From Caprimulgus europaeus (lineage: Eukaryota; Chordata; Aves; Caprimulgiformes; Caprimulgidae), in contig OU015525.1 of NCBI GenBank assembly GCA_907165065.1, positions 42,266,037 to 42,330,036 of the forward strand: DNA of 64,000 nucleotides, read 5' to 3'. Made by a program: the position numbers and the translations under genes. How positions within the stretch are numbered: position 1 is the first letter of the stretch; each line of letters opens with the position of its first letter. Shown here one piece after another: positions 35,701-47,700 of the stretch. The notes under the pieces were generated by a model. The model was given only the letters and a program-made list of their open reading frames with translations. It did not search any database and was not told the origin of the DNA.

Positions 35701-38700
35701 TGTTCCACATAAAATTCTGCCCTTCTTGTCCTTCTGTCCTGCACTGAGTGAGGCTGTTGTTGTAGTATGAGGGAAGGAATAGAGTTGGGGAAAGGCTGAT
35801 GGGTACCAGCCTTGTTGTACCCCCTTGCTGTGTCATGAGCTATGTGACCTTACTGCTTTCTGAATCCATAGTCCAGGATCCTGAGTGCAGGAGCTGAAAA
35901 CAACATGCAAGCCTGACTGGGGTCTATTGTATAACAGAAGCAGCAGCATCTGTTAGCCTTGTGTAGGCTTTGTTTGTGTCCCACCCCTGTCCCAATCTAT
36001 AACTATTTCTATATTTGGTTGGTACAGCTTATCTTGAACTCAAAACTGTTGGTCTGGAAGCCAGTGTATAAAAAAAAAAAAAAAGGAGACATTTTGTAAT
36101 CCTTGGTGTAGGTATTTGTAGATGCAGCTCACTAAACTCACTCTAGTGAATGCCTTTAATTCTGTTAATATAAGGCAGGATCTCTATTGTTTCAAGTGCA
36201 GCTGCACATTTGGAAAAAGTCCTATTGCAGCTTTGCTGTTTGGGTGACTTGTAAAGCATTTTTTTGGTTGCAGGCTTTGTTATTTTAAGTTATCAGTGAT
36301 TTAAAAAAAAATAATTAAGAAAACACAAACCAAGACACAACAAAAACCCCAAATCAAAACCTGGGACTTGATTGTTTCAACTCCTTTCCTAGAATCCTGA
36401 CAAAACTTCTGGAAGTTTCTGATGACCCACAGGTGCTGGCTGTAGCTGCTCATGATGTGGGAGAATATGTACGACACTATCCCCGTGGGAAACGGTAAGA
36501 AAAATGCCCATATGCTGTCACTCAAGAGACTAGCTCGAGTATGTGCTTTGCCTGTGGGTTTTTTCCTTATTTATATGAAAATATGCTACATAGGCATAGC
36601 AGGTTATGCTTAAGTTTAATTCACTAGGAAGGTGAGAAAACATAAACTAGATTTTTGACTTACTATTCAGTGTCTCCTAACAGTGAAGAGAACCTATGCC
36701 TAAAGAATCACAGAATGTCAGGGATTGGAAGGGACCTCAGGAGATCGTCTAGTCCAACCCCCCTGCCGGAGCAGGAACACCTACATGAGATCACACAGGA
36801 AGGCGTCCAGGCGGGTCTTGAATGTCTCCAGAGAAGGAGACTCCACAACCTCCCTGGACAGCCTGTTCCAGTGCTCTGTCGCCCTCACAGTAAAGAAGTT
36901 CCTTCTCAAATTTAAGCAGAACCTCCTGTGTTCCAGCTTGCACCCATTACCCCTTGTCCTATCATTGGACATCACTGCGAAGAGCCTGGCCCCATCCTCC
37001 TCACACTCACCCTTCAAATATTTATAAACATTAATAAGGTCCCCCCTCAGTTTCCTCTTCTCCAAGCTAAAGAGACCCAGCTCCCTCAGCCTTTCCTCAT
37101 AAGGGAGATGCTCCACTCCCTTCATCATCTTGGTGGCTCTGTGCTGGACTCTCTCAAGCAGCTCCCTGTCCTTCTTGAACTGTGGGGCCCAGAACTGGAC
37201 ACGATATTCCAGATGTGGCCTCACCAGGGCAGAGTAGAGGGGGACGAGAACCTCTCTTGACCTACTAACCACCCCCCTTCTAATGCACCCCAGGATGCCA
37301 TTGGCCTTCCTGGCCACAAGGGTACAGTGCTGGCTCATGGTCATCCTGCTGTCCACCAGGACTCCCAGATCCCTTTCCCCTACACTGCTTTCTAACAGAT
37401 CACTCCCCAACCTGTACTGGAACCTGGGGTTGTTCCTGCCCAGGTGCAACACCCTACACTTGCCCTTATTATATTTCATTAAGTTTTTCCCCACCCAGCT
37501 CTCCAGCCTGTCCAGGTCTCTCTGGATGGCAGCACAGCTGTTTAGAGTAAAGCAGAAGACATGCACTGGAAGAAATCAGAAGAGCTAGCAAGAATTTTAT
37601 CAACATATAATTTTTACCCTCTATTATGATTGTTGGACTATAATTATTTGGCTTACAGTAGGGATGGACTATTTCAACAATGATTAAGTCTATTGAGACA
37701 AGATTCTTCTCGTAAGCAATTTCTACTGTAATTTCAGTGAAGTTAACACAGGTTCAGTTATCATTCTTCTCTTTTAGCATGTTTTTTTTTGAGCTGCACA
37801 AATACACATGTTGGTAATGTTTACTGTGAACCTGAATTGCTGTCAGCTATGAAGTCAGATGAGTAGATAAACAAGACCTGTAGAAGATATTGGTCTATCT
37901 GTAGTTGGAAAAATGTACTGCTGGTGGGACCACAGCTCTGCTCAGCTCCCAGGCAGGTCTGAAATGCATAGCTGGAAAATGATTTGCACCACTAGGCAGT
38001 GTTATACAAGAACAGTCACACTTTTCTTTGGTTCTTCATATTCTCAGCCATAACTTCACAGTGATGTGCTGTTATCCGAAATACTCTTATTTCCATTTTT
38101 GGTTATAGGATTTTAAGTTTTCATTTTGATACCTTTATGCTCCTTGTGAAAGGAAGATTTTTAATTTAATGCCTCTTATTTCCTTCAGTTCCTGAAAAAT
38201 CAGTGTTTAAGTCAGTCCTTTAATGAGGAAAATGTTCTTGTTTGCGTTTTAATCTTGTATTTGTGTGCAGTGGTTTCATATTTAAGTCATGATTAGAAAT
38301 GTGGGGAAGCCTAGGGCAAGCATAAAGATTTTTTTGAATGTTACTTTACTAATAACTTCTTGAATTCTTGGTGAGGATTTTCTGGCTTGAAACAATTACA
38401 CTTGTCTGAATGCATTGTATTGAATATCTCTAAATATTTTAATACTGTTGGGAAATAATATTCCCTGTGGTCTCCAGGGTAGTTTTGACTGAGTTATAAA
38501 ATGAAATGGGAAATTATTTTTTTTCATCTCCACGCTATGTCTTTATACTGTTCTGCAGTTTACACAAGCATGATGTGTTATGCAGCAGCAATGCAATAAA
38601 AAGAATGGTAATAAAAGCAGACAGCTAATGCAGACTTAGAATGGCAGGATAGCGGCAGGTTAAGAGTAATGCAAATGATAGCATCTTCACAGGATATTAT

Positions 38701-41700
38701 GTTTAACTACTCAGTGACCTGTGAGAGAACAGATGTAGAAAACATATGCAAGTCAGTGAGTAATCAGTTTATATATTCCTTGCAAATTCTCTCTAAACTT
38801 TCTTTGTTATGACAGACCAAAATGCTGCATGTAGAGTCATCTGTATAGTGATACTTTTTAAGGTTTTAAGTGTGTTGCCTTCCAGATTTTTTTAAAGAAA
38901 TAATGTATTCATGATATGCAGTACCAGGTTTTGTCAGTATTTCATGTGGGATTTGGTATAGCTATTTAAAAGATATGGGTGACTTCTGCAGTGAAGTTTG
39001 TAGTGAAAGATGCAGCTCAGACATGCTGTTTCTGCATCTTGTGCAGGTATAGCTGTGTCTCTAGAACAGTTTGAATGGTAAAAAACACTATGAGGGATAT
39101 CAGGTGGCTGATTAAATAGGTTTTAGTGTGATCACAAGCATTCTTTCTGGATTAGGCAGTGCTGGACTGGATCGAGGCTTTAATCTTGCAAAAAATTGAG
39201 TGACCTGGTTATCATCAATTTATGGAGGGGAGGGCATTACCTCTTCTCAAATAACAATCGATCGTGCTGTACCCTGCTCACCATACCAAGCTAATATTGA
39301 GTTCTTTAGCAAGCTAGGTAAAACAGATAACCCTCTCTGAAAAGGGCTCCTTCCTTGATGGTTGTTTGTTTCAAAATTTATGCAGTAAAGGAGGAGAGAA
39401 GAGGTAGTCCAGAGGTGTCCAGTACAAACACTTTCTGATGTTGTGAAATCTTAAAAAAATTAAAAAAAAAAAATCAGCTGGTAGTATGAGATCTGCCTTT
39501 GTAACATGTCAGGTAAGATATATATGTTAGGAAATAAATACTTTTAATAAAATAAATATTCTGTGACTTAACCTTTTAATGCCTTGAATATGAAACAGTC
39601 TGATAGGGTAGCCACACAGAAGCTGAAGTAATGTTAAAAAAACTGCTTACCTTCTGTCTTTCAGAGTCATTGAACAACTTGGTGGTAAACAGCTGGTAAT
39701 GAACCACATGCATCATGAAGACCAACAAGTTCGTTATAATGCACTGCTTGCTGTGCAGAAGCTGATGGTTCATAACTGGTATGTGAAGATTATTTAACAT
39801 ACTACAAACAGTAAGAAATACTGGGCTGTGGAAAGATGATTCAAGACAGTAGATTTCTTTAAGGGGGAAATAACATTTTATTGTGGTAGGACTGCAGGTC
39901 TTAAATGATAGAGCAATGTGATGCTGCTATGTAAGATCTTAGCTATTTTTCCTGTATTTTTGTTGCAGTTGAATTGCAGTAGCTTGACCATACATGACTG
40001 AATGTCACATCAGTAATTCACTTGAACAATATATTTTAACTTGTTTGAACTGCTTAATATTTAGAGTGAGCTGTAACTTAGGCTTGCAAAACTACATTCT
40101 TCAAAATGTTAAGGATGTGTGTAGGTATTTTAGCAAGCTTACTTAATCTCAGCTGAAGGAATCAGTAGCTTGATGTAGTTGTAAGTTGATCTTTCAAGTA
40201 CTTAATTGGCAGTTGCTTTGCAAAGTGCATGCCTCACCATTATCTTGCATTGTTGTTCCTTGCTCTAGTCCCTTCTCAAACTCTACACTGTTATTTTTCT
40301 GTTGCTATTCTAAGGGGTGCAAGTACAGTTTTTCTTGAGTTCCTGGAGTAGAAGCAGCTTATGGGCTGGTTGGTTACGTGCAGTTGAAAATCACTCACTG
40401 ATATCTCTTTCATCAGTTGCTGAGAATAGCATTTGAAGTGAGGTTTTGCTTTCATTGTTTGTTGACTAGTCCTGTAACTGTTTCTCTAATAAAGCTTCAG
40501 AAACCCTGAAGTCCTGGTGTGTTCTGCCACAGATCTTGGTGTTCCTTTCCAACAGAGAACAGAATCTTTATACTGAAGCGCTGAAGTTCAATAAAACTTC
40601 AGTGTTCACATAACAACTTTGTATAACTTCACAAACTAATTAGGTATGATAAGCAAAAAGCATAGAGAGTTAAAAATTCAGATTAAGAATTCCTAATTAG
40701 TTTATTAATTATGATTTCACCAAAGCTCACATTTCCATTTTGGCATTGCCTTAGAGAAAGATAAAATGTGACAGTACATCTGAGTACATTGGAACATAGA
40801 TGTTGAGATACAAACAACTAATTTAGTTTTGAACCTAAACCAACCTTTTATTTTTGATAGGCTTGATACTTGGTCAGGTTTTTTGCTTCTGACAGAATGT
40901 GGTCTTTTAAAAAGACTGAGTCGTGGTGATGCTAACAGTGTGAAAGTGGTAGGGGAACAAGGTTTATCAAGCACATTCTTACAGGTTCTTTAAGTCACCT
41001 ACTTGCTGTAGAGGACAGGCTAGCAAAGCTGACAAAAAGCTCCTGTCCCCTCTCCCAGCAGTGTATCTTCTGTAAAATAAAGATAGTTTTCCCCTCTTCT
41101 TCTGAAAAGTATGAGTTTTAACTCTTGTGCTCCACTCTACTTCTCAAGTTGGTTATATGCTTCTCTTCGCACATGCTGTTCTGATATGCTTGAAGCATTC
41201 TGCGTATCATATACTGGCTGTAGCTAAACAGAGATTACAGTGTGGAAGGCTTAGTTACTGAATTTACCTTCTGTAGTGGGGACAGGTCTTATTTCATGTG
41301 TGTTCTGATGTCTCGGAAATCTAGTAACAATGGAAAACTCTGTTCTTTCTCCAGCGTAAACCTCACTGGTAGTAAAAGTTTTCCTGAATGCCTAACTTGG
41401 CTTTTTCTCATTTTCAATTTAAGCATAATAATTTTAAAAACATTACATCTGGTCTTTTAGATTTGTCATAATGGAATGAACCTTTCTGTGCCTGCTTTTC
41501 TCAGTTTGTGAACCTCTAGACTTGAGACCGAGAAAGAGATTGCAATTACATCTAGTTTCAGATCTTCAGAGCTGTCACTAAAAAGGATGTGTTCAAGCTA
41601 GTGCCATTTTCAGATTCATATTGTCATCTCTGTAGGGAATATGTTCTTGTTTAGTTACTGGAACAGGCCTCTGGGACACATTATCCTTGGCTTGTATTTG

Positions 41701-44700
41701 CCAAAGTGGTGTTCCCCCTGGAATGGACATTAGTTAGCTTGGGCTAAGGAAATGACACATTGTTTGTATGTGCAAAGCTAGATCTGTCTTTGTATAGATC
41801 TGGCTTTTGATGTGTGTCAGGAACTCTTCTGTTTCATAGCTTGTGTGGGGAGAAGACAAAGCAGAGTCCCCTGACTGTTGCACAGTGCAGCTCAAGTGTC
41901 TTACTTATTTAGCTTTGCTTTGTCAAAAGATGGGTTACTCAGCAACTTCAAGGTTTGCTTAGCCTGCTCTTCAGAGCTGGGGAAACAATAAGCATTTTTT
42001 CCCTTGCTTCCATGTGTTTTGGAATTGCATTTATTTCACTCAAAGCAGTTGCTTTTTTCTTTGAATTTAATTGGCATGGAACATCTCTGCATTGCTGTCT
42101 GTGACAGATGCATGACAGAGGTGGTCAGGCTCTTCCTAGATCTGGAGGCAGACCGAGAGAAGGATTAGAAAATGGAAGCTTGCTCTGCCAGGCTGTGGCT
42201 TGGTGGCAGTGATGTGTCTGGAGCAGCAGAGTAAGGAAAACTTCTGGTACCTGAACTGAGGGAGTGTTGTGGGGCAGCTGAAGTGGCATTCTGCTTCAAA
42301 TGCAGCTGTATCATTAGATTGCTAATAACTCAACTTGGAGACAATTAACTCCTAAGTAATTTTACTAGTTCATTACAGGCTGCTCAGCTGGCTTTTCCTT
42401 AGGGATTTTTAAGTCAGGGATAAATGAGGGGAAATCAGACTGTCAGACATTCTGTTAAATGGTGAAGCTTGGTTGGCAGAAGCAGTAACTGCTGTCAGCT
42501 TTTCAGATGAGGTATATTCAGGTGAAATATTCCAGTTACATTTGCATGTTAAATCATCATGCACTTGAAGCAGGGAGAAGAAGTATCTTTTTAGCATCAC
42601 TTAATGTCTTTGGTAATTTATCCTGTGTTTTAATATCACTTGAACTAACTGTTAGTCACGGCACCTCATGCTAATGGTAAAAACCTGTTGGTGGTAGATG
42701 AGTGAGTTCAGCATGGTGATGATGGTGCAGATTTCTTTGTGTGTCCTGTTTAATTTGTGCTTTAACTATGTATGAGAAACATCATCTCCTTATTTCTTGT
42801 CTTTGCTTGTGTTCAGAACCAATACCCAACTTGACCATTTTAGTATTAGGAACTGATTTTGGGAACAGTGCTAGTTGGAACAATGTTTTTAGTGATGCAG
42901 ACTTTAAAAGAATCAAATCATTAAGTTCTAAACTAACAGCACTTACATATATCACTTTAAAGAAACCAAATATGGTAATCTCTACAGATGAAGCATGTGC
43001 CTTTCATGTTCTTCACAGCACAACATTTTACTGAACTTCAGGGATGGGATGTTGTGACTCAGAGCACCTACAGTTAGAAGCCCAGGTTCCTTCTGTGAAC
43101 AACAGAGAGAAGCAGGTTATTTCTCGGGGCAGTGCAGAGCAACTTCAGTGCCTGAAGTTGAGCAGTGGGAATAATCTTCTGTCTTTAAGATTTGTGAACC
43201 TATAATCTCCTGGCTTCGTTCTAAAGGGGTTAATTCCAACCTTCTATTACTTCACTAAGATAAGCGCTAGATGAAGAGCTAGGTGAATTCTAGATGTTCT
43301 GTATTCAGTGTGTAATCTGTTTAGATCTTACTGGTCAGCTACAAAGTAGTGCATTAGTTTCCACCACATGTGTGTCTTCTAGCCAGGTTAGGCACAGGAA
43401 ACTTTGCTAATAAGTCATGTAGTAAGTGCAGCATATTATTTCTTTTCTTCCTCTGTCAGCAGCAATGCTGTTGAGAGGTGAGGACCAGAGGTCAGCAATA
43501 AGACTATTGTTATGATATCCAGCCTAGCTGACATGCACAGAGATGGATCGTGTGTGCTTTTTGTTTGTGAAGTAAAATGTAGTGGCGTAACCTCTGTAGC
43601 GCAAATGTTCTTCAGTATTCATACAAAGTCTACTGAAAGCATAGTGTATCTGATTGCAAACTTGTTTATTTTTCCTCTGGCTGAGTCAGGGTAATGGCAG
43701 CACTCCTAGCATCTTTTGGCAGTTACTCTCATTAACTAAACTACTAGACTGTGTTGCTCCGCCTTTCTTCTTATGCTGTGGTAGTGAGCAGGTGTTAGGG
43801 AGGGATTGTGTCTCTCACCTCTGGGTTCAGATATGTTGTCTCATCTCCCCATAGTCCTTTCACCTGTGTAGCCTCCGAGCCATAAACTTCCTTTAAACAG
43901 GCAGACTTTTAGAACAAACTGCTATTCAATGAATTGATGTGGATATGGAGAGTATGAGTGTGTTGGTGAATGCTAAACAGTGTGAGTTAGGGTGCGTTGT
44001 TGATGCATGATCAAATATGGTATTGGAGGTAAAATTAATAAATAGCATACTGAATGAAGCAACAAATTCAGAGAAGCTTTGAATATGCAACAGAATCATA
44101 TATGATTTTTCGAAATGCACATCAGAATTAGGTGCTTTCCATCTTTTAAGATGACTAGCTATGCAGAGAGACATTAAAAAAATCTGAAACTGCCTAGGAT
44201 TTGCAGTATACTATATTTAGAAGTTGTTGCTCTACAGAGTTAACACTGAATATTCAGTATTTGTCACTATTGTTCTTTGGTATAAACTTTGTTCTCCAAA
44301 GCCCATGTACCTCCTAAGATAGCTTCTGTACCATACTTGCATTTGGAAGTGAGTAGCACAAGTGTAATGATCGTTAACTGGCAGCCATGAAGTTTGCCCT
44401 CCTCTCAGCCCCCCCAAGTTTGCTTTTGTTTTACCTGTTTGCATTGAGTGGAATCTGTTACCCTAAATATTGAGGATTGCAGAGATTTTTGCAATATCTT
44501 CTTTCTCTTGAGTTCCAAGGCCACATGCATAGGTCAAGGAAATATGTGGTGAAAATCACTATGCTTCCACTGAAAATAAGATAATTTATTAAAATGCAAT
44601 TTGATGATGTGATATAGCCCCAGACTATTCGGTTATAATAGCTTTGATTCTGTTGTATACTTTTGCTTGTTCTTTTGTTGTTTGTGCTTCAGCACTGTTT

Positions 44701-47700
44701 ATGGTCTGCATTGATACTATAGACAAATACTTTAAAATCTTAAACACATTTATTTTCCTTGAAATACTGATAATACATTAATATGCTGAGTCAAGGAAGA
44801 AAACTGTATTCAACAGACAAGTGACAGAAAGAGAATTGCACTGTTACTCTATGTGGTAGCACTCCAGCTTGAGCAGTCCTCCTAGCCCAGCTCTCTAGGA
44901 AGATGTCTCTTTGTTTCTTGGTTTACCGCTTTCATAGCTGTACTATCTCTGTCTACTTCTCTGAGGAGCAGTGCCTGTCGTATAGGAAAAAAAAAAAAAT
45001 ACTTTATGTTCATATTAAAATTATATATTATGTACAAAATATACTATATATAAAATATGCAGTCATATATTTTCAGCTCTTGCAGTATGACATGTTAATA
45101 TTGTATTTCAGGAACCAAATATTAACATAGCTCCAGGTTTGATTTCTGAGCCTGGTTTCTGTTTCTTTATTTTTTCTACTGACTTCTGTGGCTCTGTTGC
45201 AAGGTGTATGCATCTGTGGTGGCCACTCTCCAGCTCCATGTGCCTTTCTCCTGGCCATCACTAGTGTTAATGTGACACTGCAGTGAACAGGTTCAAGGGA
45301 GCTTATTAGGAGAAAACAATTTACTGGAGAGTTGAACAAAAAATACTGTCTCAGCAGAATGCCTGGATGAATGCCCACTGAGAAAGGCTGGCACACATTA
45401 CTGCAAGGGGTTTGAGGGTGGCTGTGCCAAATTTGTCTTCCACTGGATTAGATGGGGACTTGAGAAATAGTTGCAACTTTGTCCTGGTATTGCTGCTTTA
45501 TGACTGTGTTGCCCAGAAAGTTCCAGGGATTGTCACATCTGTGGAGTTGTTTTTGCAGCAGTGTAATGCTTGTAAAGACCAGGGGCAGTTTAGCCTGCTT
45601 AGAGCTGGGAATAAATCTATTGTGTAACTTGAATGCCTATTTGTGGAGCCACAATAAATGACTAAAGCTGTTCTGTCTCTCTCAACAAATCCAGGTTATT
45701 AGGCCCATCGTAGAAATGCAGCATAAAGACAGCAAATCTGTTCTATCTGTTCAAACTATTCCATCTTCTGCCTGTCCTGTGAGCTTGTTGAACTGTTTGT
45801 TGTATCTTCGATTTGTCTGTAACAGTGTATGTTGGCAATGTCTTTTGAGTTGCTTGAGTTGTGTGGCTGACGTTTTACTGCAGCTTTATTACACTTCTGT
45901 ACTCTTTCATGAAGGAAAGAATTTCTTTAGAACTAGCTTTTAATTTTAACTTTCAAAAGCATGGAACTCTAGGTTTATGCTTAGATAGAGAAAACTAGAA
46001 TCAATATTTTATATTGTTCTTTGTCAAAGGAAAGCATTCTGCCTCTTAGGAACCTCAATCTACTAAAATAAGACAGGAATTACAGGTGTTCAAAGACCGT
46101 CAAATATTTTTTGGATAACTTAGCTCTTTAATAAATTGAAGGCAAGATTTAACATAAATGTTGTTAGAAAAGAGAGAATATGAAAATTTCACCCTTCCTT
46201 TCTTCTATGCTTCATCCACTTTTCTTCCCTTGCCTGCTAAAAAGAATTTTCAGCTTTCTTTAAAGGACAGGTAAATCTAACTGCAGTGGAATTTGCAGTA
46301 TCGCATTAAAAGTAGTACTACTTAAACTGTAAGGCTTGTTCCTTTTTGCGTATGGCTGGGAGAAATCTGTTGCGTGCACCTGAAACTTTCCCGTCTGTCA
46401 TAAACTGTTGTTGACAGTGGTCCTTTGCTCAATCTGAAAATTAGTATAAAGTTTTCAGGTAGGGTCTTGTGTCAGTTTGCAGTTATCTTCTTATTCCATA
46501 CTGGCTGAATTTGGTGGCTTACATGTTGGATCAGTTCCTTGTGCCTTTTCCTAAATGATCTTTAAGCATTTGTTGCAATTACCATGATGCTCAAGTATAT
46601 GTCAGCTTGAGGGTGTCAGTGTCTTTCATACACCAAAAAACCCAATTAAATTAAATTAAATGAAGCAGCAAATTGGATTTGAGATCCAACAAATTCACAT
46701 CTTTACCTCTGAGTTTCCTTTTCTTGTTGGAAAAAGCACTTTGGATACTGCAGAAAACGTGTTTAAAGATTAGGCCCAAAAAAAGGGGAAATTGCTAGGG
46801 TGGAAGGAATCTCACTTGGTTATTCTAATATGAATTAAAAGATCAATTTGCAAATGGAAATTACTTGTGCCTCACAGTCAGGCTTCTGAATGACCAAGGA
46901 AGTGAGAAAATGTGGTGTTTCCAGTTTTGTTGATCTGAGCTTTAGATGGGACATGGCGGACTTTGTAGTTACTCTTAAAAGCGATGTGCTACACTTGCAG
47001 GTTTTGATGCTTTTCTGCAGCACAGAGGTAATATTTTGTGCTCTTGTTATTTTTTCACGTTTGAATGCAGTTAACTGTAGATGCAGGCTTGTCTGGAACA
47101 GCTTCATCTGCTTTGTAATAAGGGTGGTTTTATGTAGAAGGAAGTCAGAAGGGAGCTAAAACTGACCTTTATAAAGGCCTTTCTGCTCCAGTGTGAGGAA
47201 AATGGTCAAGGTGGAACATTTCGTTCCAAAGAAGTTTTGTTTATGTGGGAGAGCACGGACTTTTCCAGATGCTTATTGACTTGAGGGAGCACCATTAAGT
47301 ACGTGGTAACTTTTCTTCCTTTTTTGTAAAGCAGTAAAAGGAGTAAAGCATTATATGTAAACATGCTTAATATTACTGGACGACTGGTGCATAGAATTCC
47401 ATTTCCCTTCATCTGCTTAAATGATTTAAAATTAAAATGAGCCTTATATAACAGCTGGACAGCTGGTGCATTTGTATTGAGAAAATGTTTATTGCTTTTG
47501 AAGTATTATATGTGATAATGCAGTGCCTACTCAAGGTAAAAGGCAGCTTTCTCATGGAAGGAATTGGTGACTAAATTTGTTGTTGACCAGGCCAGTATTT
47601 TACTCTTTTTCCACAATTTTGTACTTGAATTTTCTACATCTTGTAGAATGCATGATGAGTGATACCCCGCAGATCTACTTGGCCTGGTTAGAAGGGAAAA

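Noticed and set aside
36781-37566. 261-codon intact frame as a host protein
   Set aside because: It is the C-terminal part of CR1 ORF2 followed by the CR1 tail. Its first few codons come from flanking DNA beyond the truncation.
41774-41807. 12-bp inverted repeat AAAGCTAGATCT / AGATCTGGCTTT, 10-nt loop
   Set aside because: It contains one G-T pair and is short. This is expected by chance in a window of this size.
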